Shown in pieces: positions 35,840 through 44,701 of a stretch of 64,000 nt of DNA. The notes below the pieces were generated by a model, which was given only the letters and a program-made list of their open reading frames with translations, was not told the DNA's origin and made no database searches. Position 1 is the stretch's first letter. The number at the start of each line of letters is the position of its first letter. The DNA is from DAIOEK01 sp963721445 (GTDB taxonomy: Bacteria > Chloroflexota > Anaerolineae > Anaerolineales > Anaerolineaceae), in NCBI GenBank assembly GCA_963721445.1, contig CAVRIZ010000005.1:1302001-1366000 (forward strand). Direction: 5' to 3'. A program made the position numbers and the translations under genes.

Positions 35840-37525
35840 ATGCGTAGTTTTGAAGAATTAGGTCTTTCCACTGAGTTGGTTGGAACCGTGGAAAAGTTGG
35901 GATATCAGCAGCCGACTCCGATTCAAGAGGCAGCCATCCCTGTTTTATTCGCAGGAAAAGATGTGATCGGACAGGCACAGACGGGTACCGGTAAGACAGC
36001 CGCGTTTGCTCTGCCGATGATCCAAAAATTAGAAACTCACCAGAAGTCTGTCCGGGCGTTGATCCTTGCTCCGACCCGGGAATTAGCTATACAGGTGACT
36101 GAAGCATCCAATCGGATGGCGGAAAATTCCAGCCTCCGTTTCTTGACCATCTACGGCGGACAGTCTTACCAGATTCAGACCCGAGCATTGGCTCGAGGCG
36201 TGGACGTGGTGGTAGGCACCCCTGGCCGTCTACTCGATCTGATCCGGCAGAAATATTTGGATCTCAGCCAGGTAAGTTATCTGGTTGTCGATGAGGCAGA
36301 TGAAATGCTCGAGATGGGCTTCATTGAGGATGTGGAGACTATCCTCGCTGAGATTCCAACCGAGCGACAGATCGCGCTGTTTTCTGCGACCATGCCAGAT
36401 GCCATCCGCAAGCTGGCGAAACGTTACCTTCGGGAGCCCGAGACCATTGCGGTCAACCCGGAACGCCGGACCGTGGCGGAAATCGATCAGCGATTCTTCC
36501 GGATCCGTGAAGATCAGAAGCTGGGATCTCTTACCCGTCTGGTCGAGATGGAAGACATCAAGTGCGCATTAATCTTCACCCGTACGAAAGCTCGCGCGCA
36601 GGAATTGGCGGACGAAATGAACCGACGTGGTTATCCAGCCGAATCGTTGCATGGAGACCTCAACCAATCCCGCCGCGAAGCAGTGTTGACCCGCTTCCGC
36701 CAGAATCAGATCACGTTACTCGTTGCTACCGATGTCGCCGCTCGAGGACTGGATATCGATGACGTATCCCACGTATTCAATTACGATGTCCCGAATGATC
36801 CTGAAGATTACATCCACCGCATTGGCCGGACTGGACGCGCAGGTCGAAAAGGTATTTCCATTACCTTCTTCTCTCCTCGTGAAGCCAGGTTCTTAAGCAT
36901 GGTGGAAAGCTACACTCGCCAAAAAGCGATTGAAAGCAAGCTGCCCACCCGCGAAGACGTCCTTGCTCGACGTGATGACCGTTTCCTGACCAAATTGTAT
37001 GATCAGATGGTCAAAGGCAAAGACCAACGGGAACGGGTGATGATCACCCAACTTTTGGAATCAGACATCGATCTGGTAGACCTTGCAGCAGCAGCCATGA
37101 AACTGGCGCGCGCCGGAGAACATAATTATTCGGTGGAAGAAATTGCCCAACCTGTAGCTGAAGTAAGATCCCGACGCACACCAGACGAACGCCATAGCGA
37201 GAATCGACGCGGTTCCACCCGACGAAACGTGAGTGGAGCCGGGACATTCGCTCAACAGACCACCTGGTCCGCTGCACCCCAGGAAGGCGGAATGGTTCGA
37301 TTGAAAATGAACCTGGGTGGGACACACGGTATCCGACCCGGCGATGTAGTCGGCGCGATCGCCGGTGAAGTGGGTATCCCCGGGAAAGCGATCGGTGCGA
37401 TCGATATTCAGGATAGGCAGACTTTCGTAGACGTTCTGGAAAAACACGTGAAGCGGGTTCTGCAGGCCAGCACCGGCCAATATTCCCTGCGCGGGAAACC
37501 GGTCATGCTGACCTTGGCTGGATAA
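35840..37525 (+). CDS. DEAD-box ATP-dependent RNA helicase
   Basis: The 561-residue protein has the Q motif (LGYQQPTPIQEAAIP), motif I AQTGTGKT, Ia PTRELAIQ, II DEAD, III SAT, V ARGLDI and VI HRIGRTGRAGRKG. The C-terminal 75 residues form a DbpA-type RNA-binding domain (RLKMNLGGTHGIRPGDVVGA). This layout is that of CsdA/DeaD-type helicases, which act in ribosome assembly, RNA decay and cold adaptation. AGGAG lies 11 nt before ATG 35840; the open frame upstream would cross the leader terminator. The leader suggests control by transcript elongation, possibly autoregulatory. Confidence 0.93.
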   Translation: MRSFEELGLSTELVGTVEKLGYQQPTPIQEAAIPVLFAGKDVIGQAQTGTGKTAAFALPMIQKLETHQKSVRALILAPTRELAIQVTEASNRMAENSSLRFLTIYGGQSYQIQTRALARGVDVVVGTPGRLLDLIRQKYLDLSQVSYLVVDEADEMLEMGFIEDVETILAEIPTERQIALFSATMPDAIRKLAKRYLREPETIAVNPERRTVAEIDQRFFRIREDQKLGSLTRLVEMEDIKCALIFTRTKARAQELADEMNRRGYPAESLHGDLNQSRREAVLTRFRQNQITLLVATDVAARGLDIDDVSHVFNYDVPNDPEDYIHRIGRTGRAGRKGISITFFSPREARFLSMVESYTRQKAIESKLPTREDVLARRDDRFLTKLYDQMVKGKDQRERVMITQLLESDIDLVDLAAAAMKLARAGEHNYSVEEIAQPVAEVRSRRTPDERHSENRRGSTRRNVSGAGTFAQQTTWSAAPQEGGMVRLKMNLGGTHGIRPGDVVGAIAGEVGIPGKAIGAIDIQDRQTFVDVLEKHVKRVLQASTGQYSLRGKPVMLTLAG

Positions 37526-37556
37526 TTCCTCACATTCAATAATTTATATATACCTG

Positions 37557-37588
37557 TTGTAGGGGCTACGCATGCGTAGCCCCTACAA
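37557..37588. repeat. 32-bp perfect palindrome, probable dispersed repeat and terminator
   Basis: TTGTAGGGGCTACGCA and its exact complement form the palindrome, followed by TTTTG. It lies 32 bp after the helicase gene and would terminate it. The sequence type (TAGGGGC...GCCCCTA) resembles common short dispersed repeats. Confidence 0.72.
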
Positions 37589-37618
37589 TTTTGTCAATCG
37601 ATACTCAGAACAAATCAA

Positions 37619-37665
37619 AAGAGATAGGTGCCGAGACCTGGATTTATTCTGGCTTACTATCTCTT
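37619..37665 (-). terminator. weak terminator of the RidA gene
   Basis: On the minus strand AAGAGATAG pairs with CTATCTCTT over a 29-nt loop, with a T-rich tail. The long loop makes it weaker than the other hairpins. Confidence 0.45.
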
Positions 37666-37678
37666 CTAATTCAAGTTA

Positions 37679-38059
37679 CTATCTTCTTGCCACCATTTCG
37701 ATCTCTATCAACGCACCCAGAGGAAGACCAGCCACCGCAACCGTTGTTCGGGCAGGATAAGGTTCGACAAACCGCTCCTTATAAACGGCGTTCATCCCGG
37801 TGAAATTCTTCATGTCCGTCAAATATACATTCACTTTGATAACCTGATCCATGGTCAAACCGGCTGCTTCCAGGACAGAGTTAAGATTATCAAAAATTCT
37901 TCCGGTCTGCACATCTATCTCACCTTCAACCAGTTTTCCGGTCGACGGATCGATCGGAGTTTGGCCGGAAAGATACAGCAAACCACCCGCCCAGACTGCC
38001 TGAGAATACGGTCCAATGGCTGCTGGCGCGCCACTGCTGGTAACAGTCATTCTTGTCAT
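37679..38059 (-). CDS. ridA: RidA-family enamine/imine deaminase
   Basis: The 126-residue protein is a single RidA/YjgF domain: GAPAAIGPYSQAVWAGGLLY at the start, SGQTPIDPSTGKLVEG, and the active-site Arg in YPARTTVAVAGLPLGALIEIE. RidA hydrolyses reactive 2-aminoacrylate and other enamines made by PLP enzymes, protecting the cell. Length is exactly typical. AGGAG lies 8 nt before the ATG. It is followed on the same strand by a gap of 40 nt to the pirin gene upstream, so the two might share a transcript. Confidence 0.93.
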   Translation of the reverse strand: MTRMTVTSSGAPAAIGPYSQAVWAGGLLYLSGQTPIDPSTGKLVEGEIDVQTGRIFDNLNSVLEAAGLTMDQVIKVNVYLTDMKNFTGMNAVYKERFVEPYPARTTVAVAGLPLGALIEIEMVARR

Positions 38060-38099
38060 TAGATTTCTCCTCTATGCTCTGGATGTGAATTGCCTTAAC

Positions 38100-38954
38100 C
38101 TATGTATTTTTAATGAATTTTCCGGTTCGATATTCCTTCAAAGCTGTCTGGATTTCTTCCTCTGTGTTCATTACAATTGGACCATACCAGGCAACCGGCT
38201 CGCCAATCGGTTTGCCGGAGATCAAGAGAAACCGGACCGGTGATTCGTCTGTACGGATAAGTATTTTATTCCCATCACCATACTGAACCAATTTTCCCTC
38301 AGATACGGAGCCATGATCAGGATCAAAAAAACCGCTTCCTTCGATGACATAACACACCAGTGTATGCCCGGAGGGAGTGTTGTGAACAAACGATGCTTTC
38401 CCAGGGACAGTTACGTCCAAGTATACTGGTTCGGTAACGATGTCCTGGACAGGTCCTTTGACTCCATTTACTTCTCCGCTGATGATACGAATTGTCGCTC
38501 CTGATTCATCGGTAACAATAGGGATCTGATCGACCAGCACTTCCCGGTAACGCGGCGGCATCATTTTTTGGCTGGCGGGGAGATTCGCCCACAGTTGGAA
38601 TCCGCCCATACTTCCATCCACGTTTCCTTTGGGCATCTCCTGGTGGATGATACCTGAACCGGCAGTCATCCATTGGACATCACCCGCACCGATTACACCC
38701 CGGTTACCCATGCTATCGCGATGCTCCACAGATCCAGACAACACGTAGGTGATGGTTTCTATCCCGCGGTGAGGATGCCAGGGGAAACCAGCCATATAAT
38801 CCGCCGGATCATTCGATCGAAAATCATCTAGTAGGAGGAATGGATCATATTGAGGGGCATCATTGTTGCCGAACACCCTGCGAAGGTTGACACCCGCCCC
38901 TTCCACGGTTGGTCTGCTGGAAAGTACTTTATGAATCTTTCGGATTTCGTCCAT
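38100..38954 (-). CDS. pirin-family cupin protein
   Basis: The 284-residue protein has two cupin domains. The N-terminal one carries the pirin metal ligands: FPWHPHRGIETITYVLSG (two His), HRDSMGNRGVIGAGDVQWM, and the HQE of GSGIIHQEMP. The C-terminal cupin (SFVHNTPSGHTLVCYVIEGS) is followed by a typical end, RFLLISGKPIGEPVAWYGP. Pirins include quercetinases and redox-linked cofactors; a specific role is unknown. AAGGATGG is 6 nt before ATG 38954. Confidence 0.92.
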   Translation of the reverse strand: MDEIRKIHKVLSSRPTVEGAGVNLRRVFGNNDAPQYDPFLLLDDFRSNDPADYMAGFPWHPHRGIETITYVLSGSVEHRDSMGNRGVIGAGDVQWMTAGSGIIHQEMPKGNVDGSMGGFQLWANLPASQKMMPPRYREVLVDQIPIVTDESGATIRIISGEVNGVKGPVQDIVTEPVYLDVTVPGKASFVHNTPSGHTLVCYVIEGSGFFDPDHGSVSEGKLVQYGDGNKILIRTDESPVRFLLISGKPIGEPVAWYGPIVMNTEEEIQTALKEYRTGKFIKNT

Positions 38955-39127
38955 TATTTACCATCCTTATTATCATCATACAACAAAAAGACAGGAGTCT
39001 CCGGATTAATCTAACCAGTCGACCAGAGTATCGACATGCACCTTTGTACAAATTCGATTAGGATTATTATATAGTAGATAGTTAATATCTAATTTGTCTT
39101 ATATTTGTATGAGTTGAAGAGGCTGCC

Positions 39128-40732
39128 ATGTTTCATATTTTATGGTTCCAGTTCCCCCTCCCGGATGGATTACTTTTCCTGAGCGCACCCATAATCCAAT
39201 TCTTCGCGAATATCGCTGCCTGGATACTTATCGCCCTGGTGGTCAATTTCATCCTGCTCCGGGTAATTCGGTTTATTACCCGCCAGCTTCCCGGTGACCT
39301 GGAAGATATTGTCTTCGGGATCTTGCGTGGACCATTGATCATTCTCCTTCTTGTTTTGGGGGTGGTTAGGTCGCTGGAACTGCTTCCCCTATCGGAAGCC
39401 GCGAATAAATTTATCAACCTGGTAGCATACACCATCGTTACCATTGTGGTCACCCATATCCTTGGACGAACCATCAGGGACATATTTGTCTATTACGGTG
39501 AGAAGTGGGCCCGGCGCACCGCCAGCCGGGTGGACGATGTGCTTATCCCGGTGTTGAATTTGTTCGGACCTGTGGCGTTGATTCTGGCGGCTGCCCTGAT
39601 CATCCTGCCGATGTGGGGATTTAATGTTACCTCAGTACTTGTAGGAGCTGGAGTGGTTGGACTGGTACTCGGATTGGCGCTGCAGGATACCCTCAGTAAT
39701 ATTTTCAGCGGACTCAGCCTGCTAGTCGAAGCGCCCTTTCGCACCGGCGATCTGATCACCTTGAGCGATGGGCGAATCGGTGAGGTCCAACGGATCGGGA
39801 TCCGCTCCACCCAGTTGTATTCGATTTCGGAACACGCCACGATCTACGTCCCAAATAAAACCTTTGTAAACACCACGCTTACTAATATAACCAAACCAAC
39901 TGTGGATCAAAAGTTGACTATGGACATCAGCGTTGACGGCACGAAAGAGTGGATGCAGGTGGAGGAAGGATTACGGCGGATCGCCACCGCGCATCCTGCC
40001 ACTTTGGTTATGGATCTGAACACCAAGATCCCTCTTCTCAAAGACCAAATTCAAATTATTCGTCAGAGAGCAGCCAATCTCGACCCAGGCGATCCGGCCG
40101 TTTTCCGATTGGTAGCAGAAGCAGAACAGAATGAGAAAAATATTATTCGGCTGGAAAAAGAAGCGGTGGTGAACAACAGTCTACTCGGATTACAGGAGGC
40201 TTGCCGAAACCTGATCCGAGGCATTCGCGCCAGGGAGGCCAAAGGGTTAAGCGAAGCGGAACGGCAGGAGATTTTCTGCCAATTCATCTCACCTCTTGAT
40301 ACGCAGTTAGACCTCGTGCTCACTTCCAGTCAAGCCTGGGCGGAAGAACCTGATCCCTGGTTGGATGACAGCGATATTTGGAACCTGCGCAAAGCCTGGG
40401 AAGAACGAAACCTCGAGCTTCGATCCATCTGGGAAAAGGTAAAGAAAGCAATCAATCATCCCAATGACCGCTCAGAGATGCGCCTCGATGATCTCGTTCG
40501 GGAGATGCTCAGTTGGATTCAACAGGAATACAAAATCCTGCCTGCCTTCTGGAAAAATCCCATGGTGACGTTCAAGGAATTTGACGACTCCAACGCTATC
40601 CTGCAATTATCCTATTACGTAGACAATATACGGTTGGAGCATGATGAAAGGGCAGACCGTGTCCGGACCGAGATTGGCAGACAGGTGCGGGATTTCTTAT
40701 TTGAGATGAAAGTGTGGGGGAACGAAAGATAG
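39128..40732 (+). CDS. MscS-family mechanosensitive channel
   Basis: The 534-residue protein has four to five membrane helices in the first 190 residues. The pore helix and beta domain follow: GAGVVGLVLGLALQDTLSN, IFSGLSLLVEAPFRTGDLIT, then the soluble MscS middle domain with YVPNKTFVNTTLTNITKP. The last 240 residues are long, charged and largely helical, with probable coiled-coil stretches, so this is a larger variant than the 286-residue MscS. It would open under osmotic stress. It starts after a 173-bp AT-rich gap and converges on a hypothetical membrane protein gene. Confidence 0.88.
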   Translation: MFHILWFQFPLPDGLLFLSAPIIQFFANIAAWILIALVVNFILLRVIRFITRQLPGDLEDIVFGILRGPLIILLLVLGVVRSLELLPLSEAANKFINLVAYTIVTIVVTHILGRTIRDIFVYYGEKWARRTASRVDDVLIPVLNLFGPVALILAAALIILPMWGFNVTSVLVGAGVVGLVLGLALQDTLSNIFSGLSLLVEAPFRTGDLITLSDGRIGEVQRIGIRSTQLYSISEHATIYVPNKTFVNTTLTNITKPTVDQKLTMDISVDGTKEWMQVEEGLRRIATAHPATLVMDLNTKIPLLKDQIQIIRQRAANLDPGDPAVFRLVAEAEQNEKNIIRLEKEAVVNNSLLGLQEACRNLIRGIRAREAKGLSEAERQEIFCQFISPLDTQLDLVLTSSQAWAEEPDPWLDDSDIWNLRKAWEERNLELRSIWEKVKKAINHPNDRSEMRLDDLVREMLSWIQQEYKILPAFWKNPMVTFKEFDDSNAILQLSYYVDNIRLEHDERADRVRTEIGRQVRDFLFEMKVWGNER

Positions 40733-40757
40733 AGATCGGTTATCTGGTCTCTCACAT

Positions 40758-41381
40758 TTATATCCACTTCAATATTCCTGCAAAAACTACGAGGAGGATC
40801 GCGTTGAGCAGGAAAAGACCACCAATGAAACGAACCTGCTTGATCGGTCTCCAATCGTAGCAATAAAATGCCGCAAGGAAGAATGGAATATAGACGGTCA
40901 GAAAAACAGGGAACGCACCCCACCAGGGATATACCCAGGCGAACACGGGCGTTTTCGCCAGAAAGATCTCCAATATTCCGGCAAACGCGGCATTGCCGAC
41001 TGCAAAGACCAACCGGTTATTGATCCCCAGAATCTTGGCTTTCGGATCCAGGGGTAACAACTTACTCATTACCAGCCCGGCGACGGAGAACATCAGCGAA
41101 AGCTCGATTCCCACCCCAACGAGCAGAAGGAAAGCGGTACCAGTCGGAACGGTCCACAAAGCATGTCCGCTGAAATGCTGGATAAGTGCGTTGGCAATTT
41201 CATACAGCCAGTGCACCATATAGAGCGCCAGTCCCGCGGCGACACCTTTCCAGTTTTTCTTTGATATTTCGTTGAAATAGATGTATAGCACAAACGCCAA
41301 AAAGGGCAGGATATACCATTGAAAGTTGCTGCCATCACGCAGGATGGATAAAGCTTGCTGGGTGACTTCGGGATGGATCAT
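40758..41381 (-). CDS. multi-pass membrane protein of unknown function
   Basis: The 207-residue protein has about six hydrophobic helices and no family that I recognise. Notable pieces are YEIANALIQHFSGHALWTVP, near the second helix, and YPWWGAFPVFLTVYIPFF near the fifth. AGGAG lies 8 nt before ATG 41381; a 31-codon upstream extension lacks a ribosome site and is not hydrophobic. It is alone on this strand, converging on the MscS gene. Confidence 0.65.
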   Translation of the reverse strand: MIHPEVTQQALSILRDGSNFQWYILPFLAFVLYIYFNEISKKNWKGVAAGLALYMVHWLYEIANALIQHFSGHALWTVPTGTAFLLLVGVGIELSLMFSVAGLVMSKLLPLDPKAKILGINNRLVFAVGNAAFAGILEIFLAKTPVFAWVYPWWGAFPVFLTVYIPFFLAAFYCYDWRPIKQVRFIGGLFLLNAILLVVFAGILKWI

Positions 41382-41627
41382 GTTCGATTCTCCTGTCCGG
41401 GGGATCCCGCACTCATATACTCGGTGATTTACGGGTCCTGTCTCGATTATGGCATGAATTAGCAAGAGGGACAAATTGGATGTAGTAGTTTCTCAATTTA
41501 TTCGGATACTATGCCCAAACCTGCTCTGAGGTAATATTTTCATACAATCCTAAGAATTCCTTCACACATTCTACATAATCAAGCGGTATCATAAAGTTGA
41601 CTAAAAAGACATTATGGAGGAATTTGA

Positions 41628-42041
41628 ATGAAAAACGCATGGAAATGGATCCTTGGGATCTTGTTATCTTTACTGGTTATCTGTCTGGCGGTAGTGCCCC
41701 TCTTTTTCCGGGTCGGATACCGGTATATGCCAATGATGCGCGGCGGTTTTCGGGGTGACTTTCATGTTCCCGGTGCCTTTGGTTTCATGGGCGGTCTGAT
41801 GGCGCTCAGGATGGTATTGCTGCCGCTCCTGGTGGTAGCTCTACTGGTGTTGATCGGATTCTGGATCGGAAGCGCACGCAGAAATTCAGTGCAATCTCCA
41901 CCTACAGCTCAACCTCTGCCTCAAGCTTCTCCACCCGTGGCAACGACTTCAATCTCAGAAGAAAAGCATTGCACACATTGCGGGAATACACTTCAACCTG
42001 AATGGGCACACTGTCCTTCGTGTGGTACAAAAGTGGAATAA
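41628..42041 (+). CDS. membrane protein with C-terminal zinc ribbon
   Basis: The 137-residue protein has two membrane helices (about 7-25 and 62-85), separated by an Arg/Gly/Phe-rich loop, then a Pro/Gln-rich linker and a zinc ribbon: HCTHCGNTLQPEWAHCPSCG, two CxxC knuckles. The ribbon would lie in the cytoplasm if the N-terminus is inside. The function is unknown; zinc ribbons of this sort often mediate protein contacts. GGAGG lies 7 nt before the ATG. A perfect 15-bp terminator follows. Confidence 0.75.
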   Translation: MKNAWKWILGILLSLLVICLAVVPLFFRVGYRYMPMMRGGFRGDFHVPGAFGFMGGLMALRMVLLPLLVVALLVLIGFWIGSARRNSVQSPPTAQPLPQASPPVATTSISEEKHCTHCGNTLQPEWAHCPSCGTKVE

Positions 42042-42060
42042 GTAGATTCGGAAAGATCCG

Positions 42061-42092
42061 AAGAGAGGGCGTTCATCTGAACGCCCTCTCTT
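42061..42092. terminator. bidirectional terminator
   Basis: AAGAGAGGGCGTTCA (42061-42075) pairs perfectly with TGAACGCCCTCTCTT (42078-42092), between two convergent genes. Confidence 0.88.
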
Positions 42093-42103
42093 CTATTGAA
42101 TTG

Positions 42104-42532
42104 TTAGAACAAGTCAGACGGGAATTTAAAGTATAGACCTGCCAGGATCAGGATATCCAGGATCGGTCCGGCCGGATACCAGGGATGCCAGTAAAGGGCA
42201 ATCAGAACAAGGGAGAGGAGAGCGCCTAGTGCCGCCAGATTCTGCCAGAGGGACGATAAAAATGGCAGACCAAACAATCCCAGCCCGGCAAGAACAAACA
42301 GGGCGGTCACAACCAGCCATAAGATCCACCCAAGGGTCCGAACCACATTCTCGTTCAAACCTAGTTTGGAGATTGGCCAGCTCGGCGACACCTCTTTACG
42401 GGTCCAACTCGGTAGGAAGGGGGTTTGCATGGCTCCGGGTTTGGGTAGTGGCACCCAGGACAGGCTGGCGTGTATGAATCCGTGGGCAATAAAAAATACA
42501 GCGACGACGATCTTCAGGGTAGTGGGGGACAT
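42104..42532 (-). CDS. small four-helix membrane protein of unknown function
   Basis: The 142-residue protein has four hydrophobic helices (about 5-25, 65-85, 88-108 and 117-136) with a Pro-rich loop after the first (WVPLPKPGAMQTPFLPSW). No catalytic motif or known family is visible. AAAGGATC lies 6 nt before the ATG. It converges on the zinc-ribbon protein gene and is followed upstream by a 500-bp repeat-bearing gap. Confidence 0.6.
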   Translation of the reverse strand: MSPTTLKIVVAVFFIAHGFIHASLSWVPLPKPGAMQTPFLPSWTRKEVSPSWPISKLGLNENVVRTLGWILWLVVTALFVLAGLGLFGLPFLSSLWQNLAALGALLSLVLIALYWHPWYPAGPILDILILAGLYFKFPSDLF

Positions 42533-42703
42533 ACTGATCCTTTGGTGATGAGATGATTTCAGGATAAGATAATGCCGACTATTATAATATCCATTCGCTT
42601 GCCTGGGTAATTACATCAAATTGGGGTGACCTCCCGGTCGCCCCTACGCGCGTCTGGTTAATTCCCAGCCATTTGTTCTTCCGGGGGTGGTTTTTCATAG
42701 AAG

Positions 42704-42958
42704 CGGGGGAAGGAGCCCGGGCGCTATCGCTTAATCCTCAAACGGCAGGAACAGCCCGGGCTTTTTATTTCTGGGAGTAGGAGGCGATGCCTCCTACTCC
42801 CAGATGCCCACATCTCAAATTCTGCGATAACCATTAATGATGTTCGGGGGATGGCGCCCGGATATTTGCGGTTAATGCTCAGACAGCTGTTACAGCGCAT
42901 GCTGTTGTTTTTTGGGAGTGGGAGGCTTGCGCCTCCTACTCCCAGATGCCCACTTCTC
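42704..42958. repeat. two diverged copies of a ~114-bp hairpin-bearing repeat
   Basis: The gap 42533-43033 holds no gene. Copy 1 (42704-42816) and copy 2 (42845-42958) share their start (CGGGGGAWGG.GCCCGG), a TTAAT.CTCA middle and the end AGATGCCCAC. Each ends in a strong hairpin: CTGGGAGTAGGAGGC paired with its complement (42771-42803), and TGGGAGTGGGAGGC with GCCTCCTACTCCCA (42913-42944). Copy 1 also has GCCCGGGC arms and a T-run, like a terminator. This looks like a non-coding dispersed repeat family. Confidence 0.75.
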
Positions 42959-42997
42959 TTTATTAAGGCTGGAGGTCCAACTCCCAGTACCGCATAC

Positions 42998-43026
42998 TGG
43001 GATCAATTCTCCAGCGGGGTTATAAT
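42998..43026 (+). promoter_or_regulatory. promoter for leaderless murJ transcription
   Basis: TATAAT (43021-43026) lies only 7 nt before the ATG at 43034, and there is no ribosome site. The -35 region (TGGGAT, 42998-43003) is poor. Transcription would begin at or beside the start codon. Confidence 0.6.
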
Positions 43027-43033
43027 CTTTTCA

Positions 43034-44701
43034 ATGACCACGCCATCCCCAATCACCGCTGGAAGACAGATTGCCCGTGCCGCTGGAACGGTGATGTTTG
43101 CCATCATCATATCGAACCTGGTGGGGCTTGCCCGCCAGATCATCGTGGCGCACACTTATGGCACCGGTGGAGACCTGGAAGCATTCAATGCCGCCAACCG
43201 AGTGGGTGACTTGCTCTTCAACCTCATGGCAGGTGGAGCCCTTGCCTCCGCCTTCGTCCCAACTTTTACCGGATTACTAGTCAAAAGCCAGAAAGAGACC
43301 GCCTGGCGGCTCGCCAGCGCCATCGCCAACCTACTGGTTATCCTACTGATCGCGGTCTGTGTCATCACCGCCATCGCTGCGCCCTGGATTGTGCAGAATT
43401 TACTGGCGCCCGGCTTTAGCCCTGAAAAACAACAACTGACAGTACAGATTCTGCGGGTGCTTCTACCATCGGTAGTCATTTTCGGGCTCAGTGGCCTGGT
43501 GATGGGGATACTAAACGCCAATCAGCGCTTCCTCATACCAGCGCTCACCCCGGCAATGTATTCCCTGGGTATGATCCTGGGAGTCGTGCTCTTCTCCAAA
43601 CAGATCGGCATTTTTGCCCTGGCCTGGGGTGCCGTAATTGGAGCTTTACTCCACTTAAGCTTCCAGGTCCCGGGGCTGCTTCATCTGGGGGGACGCTATA
43701 AACCGGTTCTGGATACCAGACAGCCGTTGGTCCGTGAAGTCGGAGCATTGATGCTGCCGCGTCTGTTTGGGGCGGCGATCGTCCAGCTCAATTTTTGGGT
43801 CAACACCATACTCTGTTCATTTCAGCTTGGTGGTTTGCAAGGCTCCGGATTTATCTACCGGTTGCTGGGTCCTTGGCTACTGAACTTGAAATTTCCTTTC
43901 CCTGAAGGAAGTCTGAATGGGTTGACCTACGCCTTCCAATTAATGCTGATGCCTCAGGCAGCCATTGCACAATCGATTGCCATTGCGTCCATGCCTACAT
44001 TATCCGCGCAAGCGGCTATGGATAAAATGGATGAGTTTCGTACTTCGCTGGCTTCCAGTTTGCGTGTAATGCTTTTGTTGGCCATCCCGGCTTCGATCGG
44101 ATTGATGATCATGCGTAAGCCAATCGTCGCGCTCCTTTATCAACGGGGAGAATTCAATACCATTTCCACTGAACTCGTAACCTGGCCTTTACTATGGTTC
44201 GCAGCAGGACTGGTTGGTCACTCGATGGTGGAAGTCCTTAGCCGGGCATTCTACGCCCTGCATGATACCCGCACCCCGGTCACTATCGGTGCGATCGCAA
44301 TGACACTCAATGTGGTTTTCAGCCTGGCATTCTCCCTCCTCTTTACCTGGCTCGGATGGATGCCCCATGGCGGGTTGGCATTGGCCAATTCTCTCGCAAC
44401 TGCGTTGGAGATGGTGGGGTTATTGGTTTTACTTCGCAAGCGCCTCCTCCACCTGGAAGGAACCCGAATTCTCCAGATGACCTGGCAGGGTCTGTTGGGT
44501 GGTGGTGTAATGACGATCTTCTTGTGGGGTTGGTTATCCACTACTGTTGCTCAGCCATTTTGGTTGCAGGTAATTGGTGGGGTCGTCCTCGGGGGCAGCC
44601 TATATATATTATCAATTTGGTTGCTCAAAGTGCCGGAACTGTACAGTTTCGCAGCTTCCATTAAGAGACGAATTTCCCGCCTTGCAGTAAGGCAGAACTG
44701 A
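43034..44701 (+). CDS. murJ: MurJ-type lipid II flippase
   Basis: The 555-residue protein has about fourteen membrane helices and the MVF/MurJ pattern: IISNLVGLARQIIVAHTYG, EAFNAANRVGDLLFNLMAGG, SAFVPTF, and later SRAFYALHDTRTPVTIG. MurJ flips the peptidoglycan precursor lipid II across the membrane, so the host makes peptidoglycan. ATG 43034 follows a -10 box by 7 nt and gives a normal N-terminus; the frame extends further upstream through the repeat but would not be transcribed from this promoter. Its stop overlaps the next start (TGATG). Confidence 0.9.
   Translation: MTTPSPITAGRQIARAAGTVMFAIIISNLVGLARQIIVAHTYGTGGDLEAFNAANRVGDLLFNLMAGGALASAFVPTFTGLLVKSQKETAWRLASAIANLLVILLIAVCVITAIAAPWIVQNLLAPGFSPEKQQLTVQILRVLLPSVVIFGLSGLVMGILNANQRFLIPALTPAMYSLGMILGVVLFSKQIGIFALAWGAVIGALLHLSFQVPGLLHLGGRYKPVLDTRQPLVREVGALMLPRLFGAAIVQLNFWVNTILCSFQLGGLQGSGFIYRLLGPWLLNLKFPFPEGSLNGLTYAFQLMLMPQAAIAQSIAIASMPTLSAQAAMDKMDEFRTSLASSLRVMLLLAIPASIGLMIMRKPIVALLYQRGEFNTISTELVTWPLLWFAAGLVGHSMVEVLSRAFYALHDTRTPVTIGAIAMTLNVVFSLAFSLLFTWLGWMPHGGLALANSLATALEMVGLLVLLRKRLLHLEGTRILQMTWQGLLGGGVMTIFLWGWLSTTVAQPFWLQVIGGVVLGGSLYILSIWLLKVPELYSFAASIKRRISRLAVRQN

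Noticed and set aside
42600..43000. Insertion sequence in the repeat-rich gap
   Set aside because: No transposase frame or clear terminal inverted repeats enclosing one; only short non-coding repeats.
42851..43033. 61-codon N-terminal extension of murJ
   Set aside because: It runs through a repeat hairpin and lies upstream of the -10 box that serves the ATG at 43034; the family start fits the later ATG.
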